A DNA stretch of 64,000 bases, from the NCBI GenBank assembly GCA_038205805.1, contig JBBRBO010000002.1:1-64000 (forward strand), read 5' to 3'. Within the stretch, counting starts at the first letter, position 1. Every line of letters begins with the position of its first letter. The notes under the pieces were generated by a model. The model did no database searches, had not been told where the DNA came from, and saw nothing but the letters and a program-made list of their open reading frames with translations. Made by a program: the position numbers and the translations under genes. Below are positions 34,375 to 42,895 of the stretch, one piece after another. Source of the stretch: JBBSBY01 sp038205805. GTDB lineage: Bacteria > Desulfobacterota > Desulfomonilia > Desulfomonilales > Desulfomonilaceae.

Positions 34375-35091
34375 TTATTGTTCTTCTGAAGGCGTCATCT
34401 TACGCGCCGGCGAGCCGATTACCACGTCCCCCGGGGGCACATGTTGGGTCACCACGGCTCCCGCTCCGACCACTGAAGCGGCGCCCACCGTAAGGCCCTG
34501 TCGAATAACCGCGCCCGCGCCGATCATGACCCGAGGCCCCACATTCACATTGCCTGCCAGTATTGCGGCAGTAGCTATGTGCGAGTGATCCCCTACCACA
34601 CAATCGTGTTCCACTACCGCATTCGTATTTACGATCACGTTGACGCCGATCAATGCGTCGGCGTTTACCACTGCGGCAGGCGCGATTACCGTACCTAGGC
34701 CGATCTTGGCCCAGCGAGACACAACGCTTTTGGGGTGTTTCACGGTGAGCGGCTCCAGCCCCAAGGATAAGCCCAGCTCATAGAGGCGCACACGATTCGT
34801 AAAATCGCCCACCGTCCCGACAGCTACGATGAAGGATTGTATGCTGTGCTCGATAACCACGGCTGCGAGGTTCTCTTCGCCGATAATGGGCGTTCCCCAC
34901 AGTTCCGTTCCCCATTTGTCGGGATCAGAGTCCACTATGAGAACCGGCGACGCGGTAGCGCATTCGATCATGCAATCCAGCGTGACCTTCGCGTGTCCGC
35001 CTGCCCCGAATAAAAGCGCTCGCAGGGTAGGGCGGAGGTGTCTAAAATCCTCGGTTGTAGGCGCTGAAGCGCCGTCTAAAATAGCTTTCAT
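34375..35091 (-). CDS. NeuD/PglD-type sugar O- or N-acyltransferase
   Basis: A 238-residue protein with an N-terminal Rossmann-like domain (RALLFGAGGHAKVTLD) and a C-terminal left-handed beta helix of hexapeptide repeats (for example VIAPAAVVNADALIG). The catalytic His is in VVEHDCVVGDHSHIA. The family acetylates surface sugars such as sialic acid or bacillosamine precursors. It stands next to a glycan-initiating transferase on the opposite strand, so both may serve surface polysaccharide. It lies 57 bp after the last cobalamin gene and could be read through from it. Confidence 0.88.
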   Translation of the reverse strand: MKAILDGASAPTTEDFRHLRPTLRALLFGAGGHAKVTLDCMIECATASPVLIVDSDPDKWGTELWGTPIIGEENLAAVVIEHSIQSFIVAVGTVGDFTNRVRLYELGLSLGLEPLTVKHPKSVVSRWAKIGLGTVIAPAAVVNADALIGVNVIVNTNAVVEHDCVVGDHSHIATAAILAGNVNVGPRVMIGAGAVIRQGLTVGAASVVGAGAVVTQHVPPGDVVIGSPARKMTPSEEQ

Positions 35092-35148
35092 ACGAATCCC
35101 CTTCAGACTAATTGTTTGGCGTTGCTCTACCGTAAAGAAGCCAAAATG

Positions 35149-35958
35149 TCACGCGCGCGGCACAGCCGCCTCGTAAACCGCTTTCAGACTTTCAGCTACG
35201 AGCGACACCAATTCCGTGACAGTTCCCGCGCTTAAGCTCACACCTATTTGGGGACGCGATACTACCACAACATGACATTGCCGTAACTGGGCCGCCTGGA
35301 GCTTTTCCGCCATACCTCCCTGGATACCGCCGTCCTTCGTAACTAGAGTGCCGATGTGGAATTTGTCCAAGAGCGCAAGGTTTTCTACCAGGGAAAACGG
35401 GCCTCTACCCGCCACCACGTGCCGCGGTGGTATTCCCACCGCGGCAGCTGCGGCAAGGGAATCGCGATGATCGAGCACGCGTGCAATCAACAGAATACCT
35501 TCAGCGCGAGCGTGTTCAGCGTAGGGCGCTAGGTTGCGAGAGCCGGTGGTCAGGAGCACCGGCCTACCAAAGGAGAACGCAATCTTCGCAGCTTGCTCAT
35601 GATCAGAGGCCGCCGTGTATGCTACATCCTGAGGGATTCCTGGGGGCCGAATCCATCTCACGTAGGGGATACAAGCACTCGCAGCCGCTTCATGAGCGAT
35701 CTTCTTGATCTCTATCGCATACGGATGAGACGCGTCCACAGTAAGAAGGATGTTTTGCTCTGCGATGAGCCTACTCATACCGACGACGTCCAGTCTGCCC
35801 ACGCGTTCCGCTACATTCGGCAGCTTCGGCGCTGTGAACGGCACATCCGTAGCCCGAGACATCAATACTCGGTAACCGGCGTCCACCAGAGCCGTTGCAA
35901 TTACCACGGATTCGCTGACGCCTCCGATGAGAAGAAGCAAGGGGCTGGGGCTAGTCAT
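35149..35958 (-). CDS. cbiJ: Precorrin-6A / cobalt-precorrin-6A reductase
   Basis: A 269-residue NAD(P)H-dependent reductase of the corrin ring. LLLLIGGVSESVVIATAL at the N-terminus, VDASHPYAIEI and TTGSRNLAPYAEHA in the middle, and VTKDGGIQGGMAEKLQAA near the C-terminus are family signatures. The start at ATG 35958 overlaps the cbiH stop by 8 nt; an upstream frame to 36027 is inside cbiH. It is the last recognisable cobalamin gene of the operon. Confidence 0.9.
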   Translation of the reverse strand: MTSPSPLLLLIGGVSESVVIATALVDAGYRVLMSRATDVPFTAPKLPNVAERVGRLDVVGMSRLIAEQNILLTVDASHPYAIEIKKIAHEAAASACIPYVRWIRPPGIPQDVAYTAASDHEQAAKIAFSFGRPVLLTTGSRNLAPYAEHARAEGILLIARVLDHRDSLAAAAAVGIPPRHVVAGRGPFSLVENLALLDKFHIGTLVTKDGGIQGGMAEKLQAAQLRQCHVVVVSRPQIGVSLSAGTVTELVSLVAESLKAVYEAAVPRA

Positions 35959-36766
35959 CCTCACTCTGAGACGGCTCGCCGGCAGGAGGCAAGATATATC
36001 CTCGCGGTGTGACGAACCATTTCCCACATATCCTGGATGAAGAATTACCGATGATTACTACGCTCCGCATGTGGATTTCATGCTCCAGGAAATGATCGAG
36101 ATCGGTAAGCGCCAGCTTCTCAACATCACTGCCGACGTCCGAAGCGATGCCGACCGGTGTGGAGCCCGAGCGGCGCTTGCGAAATATTTGAGCCGCTTCT
36201 TCTATCTGAGTCACTCGTTTCTTGCTTCGAGGGTTGTAGAGCGCTGTTACCATGTCAACTTCGGCCAGGGCTTCCAAACGCCGACGGATTTCCGACCACG
36301 ATACAAGCAGATCGCTCAAGCTCACGCAGGCGAAATCCAACATGAGCGGCGCGCCCATAGCGGCTGCTGCGGCTCCGGCTGCGGATACCCCGGGGACAAT
36401 CTCGATGGGTATAGTCATGTTGCGGCCGCAGGCCATCTCCAGGGCGAGGCCGGCCATCCCATATACCCCCGGATCGCCTGAGGAAACGAGCGTTACTATA
36501 CGCCCCGACGCAGCGCGGTCCAAAGCAGCGGAGCACCGTTCCACTTCCTTCATCATGCCCGACGAGATGAGTTCTTTGTCGGCCGTAAGATCACGAATAA
36601 GGTCCAGGTATTTCTTGTATCCCACTACAACGGAGCTTTGTCCGATAACCTGTTCCGCTCGTCGCGTCCGGTGCATGGGACCGCCCGGACCTATTCCCAC
36701 GACATAGAGCTTTCCTTGGCCACCGCTATGGTTATTCCGCTGTGTATGATTCTCTTGAGAAGTAAT
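35951..36766 (-). CDS. cbiH: Cobalt-precorrin-3 C17-methyltransferase, apparent AUU start
   Basis: A SAM-dependent tetrapyrrole methylase that methylates C17 with ring contraction. YVVGIGPGG, SSGDPGVYGMAG and EIVPGVSAAGAAAAAMGAP are intact. There is no ATG, GTG or TTG in frame between a TTG at 36844 (154 nt inside cbiG) and a GTG within the first beta strand. The only well-placed signal is a perfect AAGGAGG (36772-36778) followed after 5 nt by ATT 36766, which would give 271 residues. A frameshift fusion from cbiG is the alternative. It overlaps cbiG by 76 nt. Confidence 0.85.
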   Translation of the reverse strand: MTSQENHTQRNNHSGGQGKLYVVGIGPGGPMHRTRRAEQVIGQSSVVVGYKKYLDLIRDLTADKELISSGMMKEVERCSAALDRAASGRIVTLVSSGDPGVYGMAGLALEMACGRNMTIPIEIVPGVSAAGAAAAAMGAPLMLDFACVSLSDLLVSWSEIRRRLEALAEVDMVTALYNPRSKKRVTQIEEAAQIFRKRRSGSTPVGIASDVGSDVEKLALTDLDHFLEHEIHMRSVVIIGNSSSRICGKWFVTPRGYILPPAGEPSQSEDD

Positions 36767-37470
36767 GAGGTCCTCCTTCCCGCCAAAAGTGCGGCGGGTT
36801 CCGCCACACCGGGCAGGTCCAGTTTCGCTGTGGGCACATCCCAATGCGTAAATTCAAAGGCGCAATTTCGGATCTCTTGAGACGAGATGAACCGCAACGG
36901 CACCCCAAGCTGTTCAGCGGCTCTCAACAACCCCGGTTCCCTGCGTTTGACGTCTGCACTTGCAAGATACCGCACCTGGGAGAGTTCGGCCCGCGTTTGG
37001 CGCAGCCCTTCATGGACAGCCTGCACGACAATATCCGCCTCGGCGCCTTTACGGCATCCGATCCCTACGACAAGATTGCGAGCAGCTTCCGAGGTGGTGG
37101 TGATAATCGGTTCAGCGTTGAGTGCATTTCCCACGTCGATTGCCAGTGTGTTCGCGCCGCCCTCATGGCCGCTCAGGAGACTGATGGCCCAACGACCGCC
37201 CACATCGACCACGACCACGGCGGGATCAGTGAGCTTGTGACGGATCAGCGGGGCTATGGCCCTAACCACTACCCCACAGGGAGCAATATACACAAGACCC
37301 TGGTATAGACCGAATATTTCAGCCGTGAGCGCTATGACGCCGGCGAACGATTTGACCTCGGAGCCTGCCGCAAAACTCTCGTGGCAGTAAACGTCACCGC
37401 TTAACGCCTCCGCTACGGCGCGAGCCTGTATAAGACCTTCCGAAGAAAGCGTAATTACGGCAATTCTCAT
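36691..37470 (-). CDS. cbiG: Cobalt-precorrin-5A hydrolase, compact form
   Basis: A 259-residue enzyme that opens the delta-lactone and releases acetaldehyde. The N-terminal domain (LVYIAPCGVVVRAIAPL, then VVVDVGGRWAISLLSGHEGGANTLA) is joined almost directly to the C-terminal domain (VVGIGCRKGAEADIV ... DLPGVAEPAALLA). The middle domain of the usual 350-residue CbiG is missing. The ATG start touches the end of the repeat element at 37469, so the leader of this cistron is repeat sequence. No Shine-Dalgarno site is visible. Confidence 0.9.
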   Translation of the reverse strand: MRIAVITLSSEGLIQARAVAEALSGDVYCHESFAAGSEVKSFAGVIALTAEIFGLYQGLVYIAPCGVVVRAIAPLIRHKLTDPAVVVVDVGGRWAISLLSGHEGGANTLAIDVGNALNAEPIITTTSEAARNLVVGIGCRKGAEADIVVQAVHEGLRQTRAELSQVRYLASADVKRREPGLLRAAEQLGVPLRFISSQEIRNCAFEFTHWDVPTAKLDLPGVAEPAALLAGRRTSLLLKRIIHSGITIAVAKESSMSWE

Positions 37471-37691
37471 ACCGAAGTGCTTTCACAAAAGTTAGGCCGG
37501 TGGAGCTTTTCTAGCAAAGCAGGATTTTCCAACCTCTTTCTAAGAAATTTGTGATAATCGTCGAAAGCGAAATTTCTCCTTGCCGGAAGCCGGGTTCGGC
37601 AATTGCAAAAATTCTTGGAGAGGGGTTTGGGAGAAATCCTTCTTTCAAGAAGGTTCTCCCCAATAGTACTTTTTTGGTTAGGTATTGGTAT
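37469..37691 (+). repeat. Dispersed structured repeat, copy 5, exactly between cbiG and cbiF
   Basis: A complete copy from ATACCGAAGTGC to GGTATTGGTAT, about 223 bp, without inner element. It begins inside the cbiG start codon and ends on the cbiF stop codon, so it makes up the whole intercistronic region. Confidence 0.8.
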
Positions 37692-38443
37692 CATACGCCG
37701 GTGCGGTACTCGTGTGTGAATGCGGCGTCGTACAACTTTGAAGACGCCACCGGCGCGGCCAAGGCGTGGCCCACCAAGATCAGGGCGGTTTTCTGAACAC
37801 CGGCGTCGGCCACTTGCGCGGCGATGGCGCTCAGGTTTCCCTTCAATACAACTTGGTCCGGCCACGAAGCGCGATACACCACCGCTACGGGACAGTCCCA
37901 ACCGTAATGCGCTGCGAGATCCTTCGTCAGATCGGACAGTTTCTGGGTGGACAAAAACAGGCATAAGGTCGCCTTTGTTCGCGCCAATTCGTTTATCTCC
38001 TGCTCGGGAGGCAAGGGCGTGCGTCCCGCGGCTCTCGTAAGTATGATGGTCTGAGAGACTTCCGGTGAGGTGAGTTCCACGCCTACTGCGGCCGCAGCGG
38101 CTTGAAAGGAGCTTACCCCAGGCGTTACGTCGTAGGGAATTCCCAGCGTATTCAGTTCTCTAATTTGTTCGCCTATGGCGCCGTAAATGGATGGATCTCC
38201 CGAATGGAGGCGAACCACATCCACATTCTTTTGGTGAGCGTCCTCGAAAATGGCGCGCATGTCGTCGAGATTCAGAGCGGCCGAGTCATGCTTGACCGCA
38301 TCCTCGGGCAAGAGAGCGAGAACCGCCGGACTCACGAGAGACCCGGCGTAAACGCAGATGCGGCACGATGTGAGCAACCGATGAGCCTTGATCGTAAGCA
38401 AATCGGGATCACCCGGACCTGCGCCTACGAAATGCACCTTCAT
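37691..38443 (-). CDS. cbiF: Cobalt-precorrin-4 C11-methyltransferase
   Basis: A 250-residue SAM-dependent methylase. VHFVGAGPGDPDLLTIKA, YAGSLV, LHSGDPSIYGAIGEQ and VTPGVSSFQAAAAA are the family motifs. The ATG overlaps the cbiL stop as ATGA. The TGA stop is formed at the junction with the repeat that separates it from cbiG. Confidence 0.95.
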   Translation of the reverse strand: MKVHFVGAGPGDPDLLTIKAHRLLTSCRICVYAGSLVSPAVLALLPEDAVKHDSAALNLDDMRAIFEDAHQKNVDVVRLHSGDPSIYGAIGEQIRELNTLGIPYDVTPGVSSFQAAAAAVGVELTSPEVSQTIILTRAAGRTPLPPEQEINELARTKATLCLFLSTQKLSDLTKDLAAHYGWDCPVAVVYRASWPDQVVLKGNLSAIAAQVADAGVQKTALILVGHALAAPVASSKLYDAAFTHEYRTGV

Positions 38444-39165
38444 GCTTTCTCTCCTTTACCGCGCACAATTATCACCGATAAGTAGCCCGATTCATCCATC
38501 TCGCCTCTCAATGTTTTCAGATCCCACACGATGCGCTGATCCTCCATTCCCACGTGTGAAACGAAAACGCTCCTGCCGAGGGCTCCGGCCTGTTCCAAGA
38601 TGTCGAGTATGCGCCCGAGGCGTTTACCGATCTTCATGATGATAACCGCTCCGCCCACTGCCAGAGCCGCGCGTACGGCGTCCAGGTCGTCCGCGGCCGG
38701 TATGATGGTGACGGGCTCCTTCGCCTCTCCCACGGGGAATTCCGCAAGGGCCGCCGCTGCGCTGAAGGCGGTAATCCCCGGAACCGTAGCCACGGTCACA
38801 TCCGGGGCCAGTCTCCTCAAGGACCGCAATAAATACGTGTACGTGGAGTAAAGAAAAGCGTCGCCCAACGTCAAGAAGCAGGCGTCTTCTCCCTGGTCCA
38901 GCACAGCCAAGATTTGTCGAGCGGATTGTTCCCATCGGGCGTACAGTTTTTCTTTGTCGGTTGTCATGGGAAAGACCAGCTCGTGAATTTGTGCGCTTGG
39001 GTGGACTCTTTCCTTCGCAATCTTCAAGGCTACGCTACCGCTGTCCTGAGAGGGTTTCGGCACAAACACATGGGTGATCGAGCCGAGGAGTTTCGCTCCT
39101 TTGACGGTAATAAGCTCCGGGTCACCGGGACCCACTCCAATGCCGTACAAAACGCCTCTTTTCAT
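38440..39165 (-). CDS. cbiL: Cobalt-precorrin-2 C20-methyltransferase
   Basis: A 241-residue tetrapyrrole methylase acting after cobalt insertion. GVLYGIGVGPGDPELITVKG, TLGDAFLYSTYTYLL and VPGITAFSAAAA mark the family. ATG 39165 overlaps the cbiE stop as ATGA; a frame to 39291 runs inside cbiE and is rejected as a start. Normal length. Confidence 0.95.
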   Translation of the reverse strand: MKRGVLYGIGVGPGDPELITVKGAKLLGSITHVFVPKPSQDSGSVALKIAKERVHPSAQIHELVFPMTTDKEKLYARWEQSARQILAVLDQGEDACFLTLGDAFLYSTYTYLLRSLRRLAPDVTVATVPGITAFSAAAALAEFPVGEAKEPVTIIPAADDLDAVRAALAVGGAVIIMKIGKRLGRILDILEQAGALGRSVFVSHVGMEDQRIVWDLKTLRGEMDESGYLSVIIVRGKGEKA

Positions 39166-39815
39166 GATGTATGGGTTCTCCTTGCGGCTGCGATTATTAT
39201 GATGATAACGCGACCATCGCTTTTCACAGCGGGCAAATCTTCGTAAAGCGGTTGGTGAACGGCCTCGTCCGGCAGGGTGAGATTTTCGCACACATAAATT
39301 GCCGCATCGTGCAGACGCGTAGGCAGGTTCTCATGTAGCCACGCGCCCAGGTTGGCCCGACCGCCCAGTATGCAAACCTTATCACACGTCTCAAAGCAGT
39401 CCTTCGGCGGATCTTCTTTGTGAGCGCTTATTATGGTAGCGCCCGCCCATGAGTGTCCAATCGCCGCAAAGGCCGCTTGCACGGAACTTACACCCGGAAT
39501 GACCCTGCAGCGCTGCCGACCGAAATGCGCGATAATCAGTGACGCCAGACTATACAAGCCGGGATCCCCGGTGACAAGCGCCGCCACCGTACATTTACCT
39601 TCCGCCTCAATGGCGGCCGGTAGGTTTTTCACGTTACCTTGAACCACTAAACGCTTACCGGGCCGGTTCGGGAAAAGATCCAATAGCCGTTGCGCGCCTA
39701 CCAGCACGTCTGCCTCCTGAGCAGCTTGAACAGCAGCCGGCGTAAGATATTCCGGGGCGCCGGGTCCACAGCCGATGATGGTTATTATAGGCCCTTTTGA
39801 GGATCGCGTCTTCAT
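39162..39815 (-). CDS. cbiE: Cobalt-precorrin-7 C5-methyltransferase
   Basis: A 217-residue methylase (N-terminal half of CobL). ITIIGCGPGAPEYLTPAA, VTGDPGLYSLASLI and VIPGVSSVQAAFA are seen. In many genomes the C15 methylase/decarboxylase CbiT is fused or adjacent; here the frame ends without it and the next gene is cbiL. A run of six Ile residues near the C-terminus is unusual. The start overlaps the cbiD stop as ATGA. Confidence 0.93.
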   Translation of the reverse strand: MKTRSSKGPIITIIGCGPGAPEYLTPAAVQAAQEADVLVGAQRLLDLFPNRPGKRLVVQGNVKNLPAAIEAEGKCTVAALVTGDPGLYSLASLIIAHFGRQRCRVIPGVSSVQAAFAAIGHSWAGATIISAHKEDPPKDCFETCDKVCILGGRANLGAWLHENLPTRLHDAAIYVCENLTLPDEAVHQPLYEDLPAVKSDGRVIIIIIAAARRTHTS

Positions 39816-40873
39816 GGCCGCGCTTTCCAGCACGTCAAATCACCGGCTGATCCGAGAAGCTTGCTCTGCAAGTTAATCAGCGCAACCGACACGGGATACT
39901 TATCATTCACTCGGAGCCGAACGGCGGAACGGATCTCCTCGGCGAGTCCGTCGGCTAAGGTGTGTCGCCGCTCTTCGGGTATGTCGTTAAAGAGCCCTTC
40001 AACCGTGAGCGCTTCGAGCGCTTCATCTGCAAACAGTTTCGTATAGAACTCCCGCACAAAAGGAACCGCGCTGTCGGATTTGGATGAATGGGTATCCCAC
40101 CAGCCGGCCGCCAGTTTCGCTAACTTACCGGGGTGTCCCACCACAAGCAATCCCTCAAAATCTAAGGAATTAGCCAAGTCGAGCATGAAGCCCCACGCGT
40201 TGCTCACCTCTATCAACTGCTCGGGAGGAAAGACAAACATGGCGGAAGCGGCTTTTTCTCCTATGCGACCGGGTACGAGAATGGGGTAGCGCACGCCGCA
40301 TGCGCGGGCTACGTCCAGTGCGCACCTCAGGGCATCCTCCAGGGCTGCGGCACTGAACGGTCTCACGATTCCCGACGTGCCGAGTATCGACAGCCCATCG
40401 ACAACCCCCAGCCTGGGATTGAACGTCTTGGTCGCAAGCTCCTCCCCTCCGGGAATGGACACGGTAACTCGCACGCCCTGATCCGTCACCGCTCGTATGT
40501 TTTCCTGAATAATCTTACGCGGGACGGGGTTAATCGCGGGTTCACCGGGCTGGAGCGCCAACCCCGGTTTGGTCACTGTTCCCACTCCGGGGCCTGCGAC
40601 GAATTCGACGCATCCGCCGGGTAACCACTCTACATGAACGTGAACCACGCAGCCGTCAGTCACATCGGGATCATCTCCCGCGTCTTTCTTTATGGCCGCC
40701 CACGCGCTTCCGTGTGCGACGCCTGAGTCCTCCAGTCGAAGTGTAAGCATCTGCTCGCGGGGTAGGCATATCCGTACCGTCTCATCCACGGCGCCCTTCA
40801 GCAAGAGCGTAACGGCCGCCTTTGCCGCTGCGGCTGCGCATGCGCCCGTAGTGTATCCCGTCCGGAGACTCAT
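39812..40873 (-). CDS. cbiD: Cobalt-precorrin-5B C1-methyltransferase
   Basis: A 353-residue enzyme that methylates C1 in the anaerobic pathway, and so a marker for the early-cobalt route. RTGYTTGACAAAAAKAA at the N-terminus, PGGEELATKTFNPRLGV, GTSGIVRPFS and VVGHPGKLAKLAAG are family hallmarks. The start overlaps the cbiO stop as ATGA. Confidence 0.96.
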   Translation of the reverse strand: MSLRTGYTTGACAAAAAKAAVTLLLKGAVDETVRICLPREQMLTLRLEDSGVAHGSAWAAIKKDAGDDPDVTDGCVVHVHVEWLPGGCVEFVAGPGVGTVTKPGLALQPGEPAINPVPRKIIQENIRAVTDQGVRVTVSIPGGEELATKTFNPRLGVVDGLSILGTSGIVRPFSAAALEDALRCALDVARACGVRYPILVPGRIGEKAASAMFVFPPEQLIEVSNAWGFMLDLANSLDFEGLLVVGHPGKLAKLAAGWWDTHSSKSDSAVPFVREFYTKLFADEALEALTVEGLFNDIPEERRHTLADGLAEEIRSAVRLRVNDKYPVSVALINLQSKLLGSAGDLTCWKARP

Positions 40874-41748
40874 GGTAGCGTCTCTCCCGACGGCTTAACG
40901 ATGAGATCCTCGGGGATCAGCTCCAAGAGGCGAATTCTTGCTTCGCCGATGGTCAGAGGCAGCCCGTTGATAGGCACGCCGTCGGTCTGCTTGAGCTTAT
41001 GCAGCAGCGCGGCCACGTACGGGAGCCGCAGGCACGCATGATCGAGCATGTCATGGTCGCAAAAAATCTCATCAGCCGGACCTTGGGTCAAGGTTTTCCC
41101 TCGGCGTAAAACGTGAATGCGATCGGCAAAAAGAGGAAGCAGGTCAACCGAGTGCGTTGCAAGTATCACTGTAACCCCTTGTTTCTTGTTGATCGTGTTC
41201 AAGAGCCGCATCATGAGAGATTCACCTGAGGGATCTAAACCCGCCGTGGCCTCGTCCAGCACGAGAATGGACGGCTTCATGGCGAGCACTCCGGCCATGC
41301 ATACGCGCTTCTGTTCACCAAAGCTCAAATGGTGGATTGCCCGTGCGCGCAGTTCGGAAGCATCCACGTTATCGAGGGCTTCCGTGACCCGCAGCTGCAC
41401 TTCTTCCTCAGACAATCCCAGGTTGCGCGGCCCGTACGCGACATCTTCTTCCACTGTGGCTGCAAACAGCTGATCCGATGGGTTTTGCAACACGAGCCCC
41501 ACGGATTGATAGAGATCCCTATGGCTCATTTTGGAGATCTCGCAGCCGTTAATGCTCACGGTTCCTTCATCCGGTTTCAAGAGCCCCACGAGCACCTTGA
41601 TGAGCGTGGTTTTCCCTGAACCGTTACTTGCCAGCATAGCCACAAATTCACCACGCGTAACATCAAAGTCCACGTTATCGAGGGCCTTTGCCCCTTGTTG
41701 ATACGTGTAACTTACTCCTCGGGCTGAGACGGCGAGGGGAAGGCTCAC
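40870..41748 (-). CDS. cbiO: Cobalt ECF transporter ATPase
   Basis: A 292-residue ATPase of the CbiMNQO cobalt importer. The signature LSFGEQKRV and the switch ATHSVDLL are present. Walker A is ASNGSGKT, with Ala in place of the first Gly, and Walker B is ILVLDEATAG with DEA in place of DEP. A Q-loop (LQNPSDQLF) is typical of ECF ATPases. The start GTG 41748 overlaps the cbiQ stop as GTGA; a longer frame to 41880 lies inside cbiQ. Confidence 0.93.
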   Translation of the reverse strand: MSLPLAVSARGVSYTYQQGAKALDNVDFDVTRGEFVAMLASNGSGKTTLIKVLVGLLKPDEGTVSINGCEISKMSHRDLYQSVGLVLQNPSDQLFAATVEEDVAYGPRNLGLSEEEVQLRVTEALDNVDASELRARAIHHLSFGEQKRVCMAGVLAMKPSILVLDEATAGLDPSGESLMMRLLNTINKKQGVTVILATHSVDLLPLFADRIHVLRRGKTLTQGPADEIFCDHDMLDHACLRLPYVAALLHKLKQTDGVPINGLPLTIGEARIRLLELIPEDLIVKPSGETLP

Positions 41749-42521
41749 GGAAGAAACCTCTGCGCAAATAAGAAATACGTGAGGAGCCCAAGCATCGCAC
41801 AGGCCATTATCCTGAAGTCCCGACGCGTGAACGGGGTCAACGGCGGAAAGGGCATTGTGCCCGTATACCCCCGGAGGCACATTGCCTCATGGGTGCGAAC
41901 CGCCTGATCCATTGATCGTATCAACACGGTTCCCACCAAGATACCCGAGGAGCGCAAGGCACGGCCCGCACTGGAATAGCCCAGCCGCACTCTCTGAGCT
42001 GCAGCTATTTCAGCTGCGCCTTCCATAATGTCAAAGGTGTAGCGATACACCAACAGAGCAATCTCGATCCAGCCCTCAGGAATGCGGAACCAACGCAGAG
42101 AGTAGAAAATCTTGTATGCAGGCGTCACCGCTCCTAAGAAAATAATCGTGCCCACCGAACCCAGCACGCGGGAGCCGAGTCCAATGCCTTGTCGTAGGCC
42201 TTCCTGTTTCACGCTTAAGGTCCACGGCCCTACCACTAGAGAGAACATGGGCGTGGAGCCGTTCACCAGAGCTTGCAACACTACGATCACCAGGGCAATC
42301 CCAACCGGCGGTAAGATCCTTAGAACAACCCACCTAAACGGAACACCGAGCGCCGGCAGACTAAGCACACACAGCGTGAAGAGTGTAAGCGGCATAGTCA
42401 CGGATCGACTGCACAAACAGCAGACGATACCGGCTCCGGCTACGGCGATCTTCACACGCGGGTCCAATCTGGAGAATAAATTGCTCTCGCGGGCAAATAT
42501 ATCGGAGAAGACATCAAACAT
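41745..42521 (-). CDS. cbiQ: Cobalt ECF transporter transmembrane coupling protein
   Basis: A 258-residue T-component with about five to six membrane helices. Two short cytoplasmic coupling motifs with Ala-Arg-Gly spacing are seen: EIAAAQRVRLGY and AVRTHEAMCLRGY. RLDPRVKI near the N-terminus is typical. It links the ATPase to CbiM. It begins 71 bp after cbiN. Confidence 0.95.
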   Translation of the reverse strand: MFDVFSDIFARESNLFSRLDPRVKIAVAGAGIVCCLCSRSVTMPLTLFTLCVLSLPALGVPFRWVVLRILPPVGIALVIVVLQALVNGSTPMFSLVVGPWTLSVKQEGLRQGIGLGSRVLGSVGTIIFLGAVTPAYKIFYSLRWFRIPEGWIEIALLVYRYTFDIMEGAAEIAAAQRVRLGYSSAGRALRSSGILVGTVLIRSMDQAVRTHEAMCLRGYTGTMPFPPLTPFTRRDFRIMACAMLGLLTYFLFAQRFLP

Positions 42522-42592
42522 ACGTATGCGCTCTCATTACCTCCGGCAGTCGGATTCAAACACCAGGCACGCATAGGAAATACCGTGAACCA

Positions 42593-42895
42593 TCACGTGT
42601 TCGTATTCACATGCGCTCCGCCGCCGATGGGATCTTTTTTGCGGCGTGGTGGAAACAGATCACGAAAAAAATAGCCGCCGACGAATCCACCTACCACTCC
42701 CGCCATCAGAAAAGCGAACAGGAGGGCGTCTCCTTCCAGGTTAAGAAGAGGATCGCTTGCGGGGCGTCCGCCGGCTTCAGCGAATCGTTTCACCACGGCT
42801 TCGTCAACACCGGGCCATTGTTCACCTGCCCAGCCCCAGCCAAAGGTCCCCAGGAAAAGCGCGAGAGCGCATAGGGCGAGAATTGACTTTCTCAT
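42593..42895 (-). CDS. cbiN: Cobalt transporter accessory protein, CbiN-type
   Basis: A 100-residue protein with an N-terminal signal or anchor helix (about 5-24), a periplasmic loop (GVDEAVVKRFAEAGG) and a second helix (about 57-77) before a basic cytoplasmic tail. The two-helix layout matches CbiN, which loads cobalt onto CbiM; sequence similarity to enteric CbiN is low, so the name rests on position and topology. It overlaps cbiM as ATGA. Confidence 0.8.
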   Translation of the reverse strand: MRKSILALCALALFLGTFGWGWAGEQWPGVDEAVVKRFAEAGGRPASDPLLNLEGDALLFAFLMAGVVGGFVGGYFFRDLFPPRRKKDPIGGGAHVNTNT

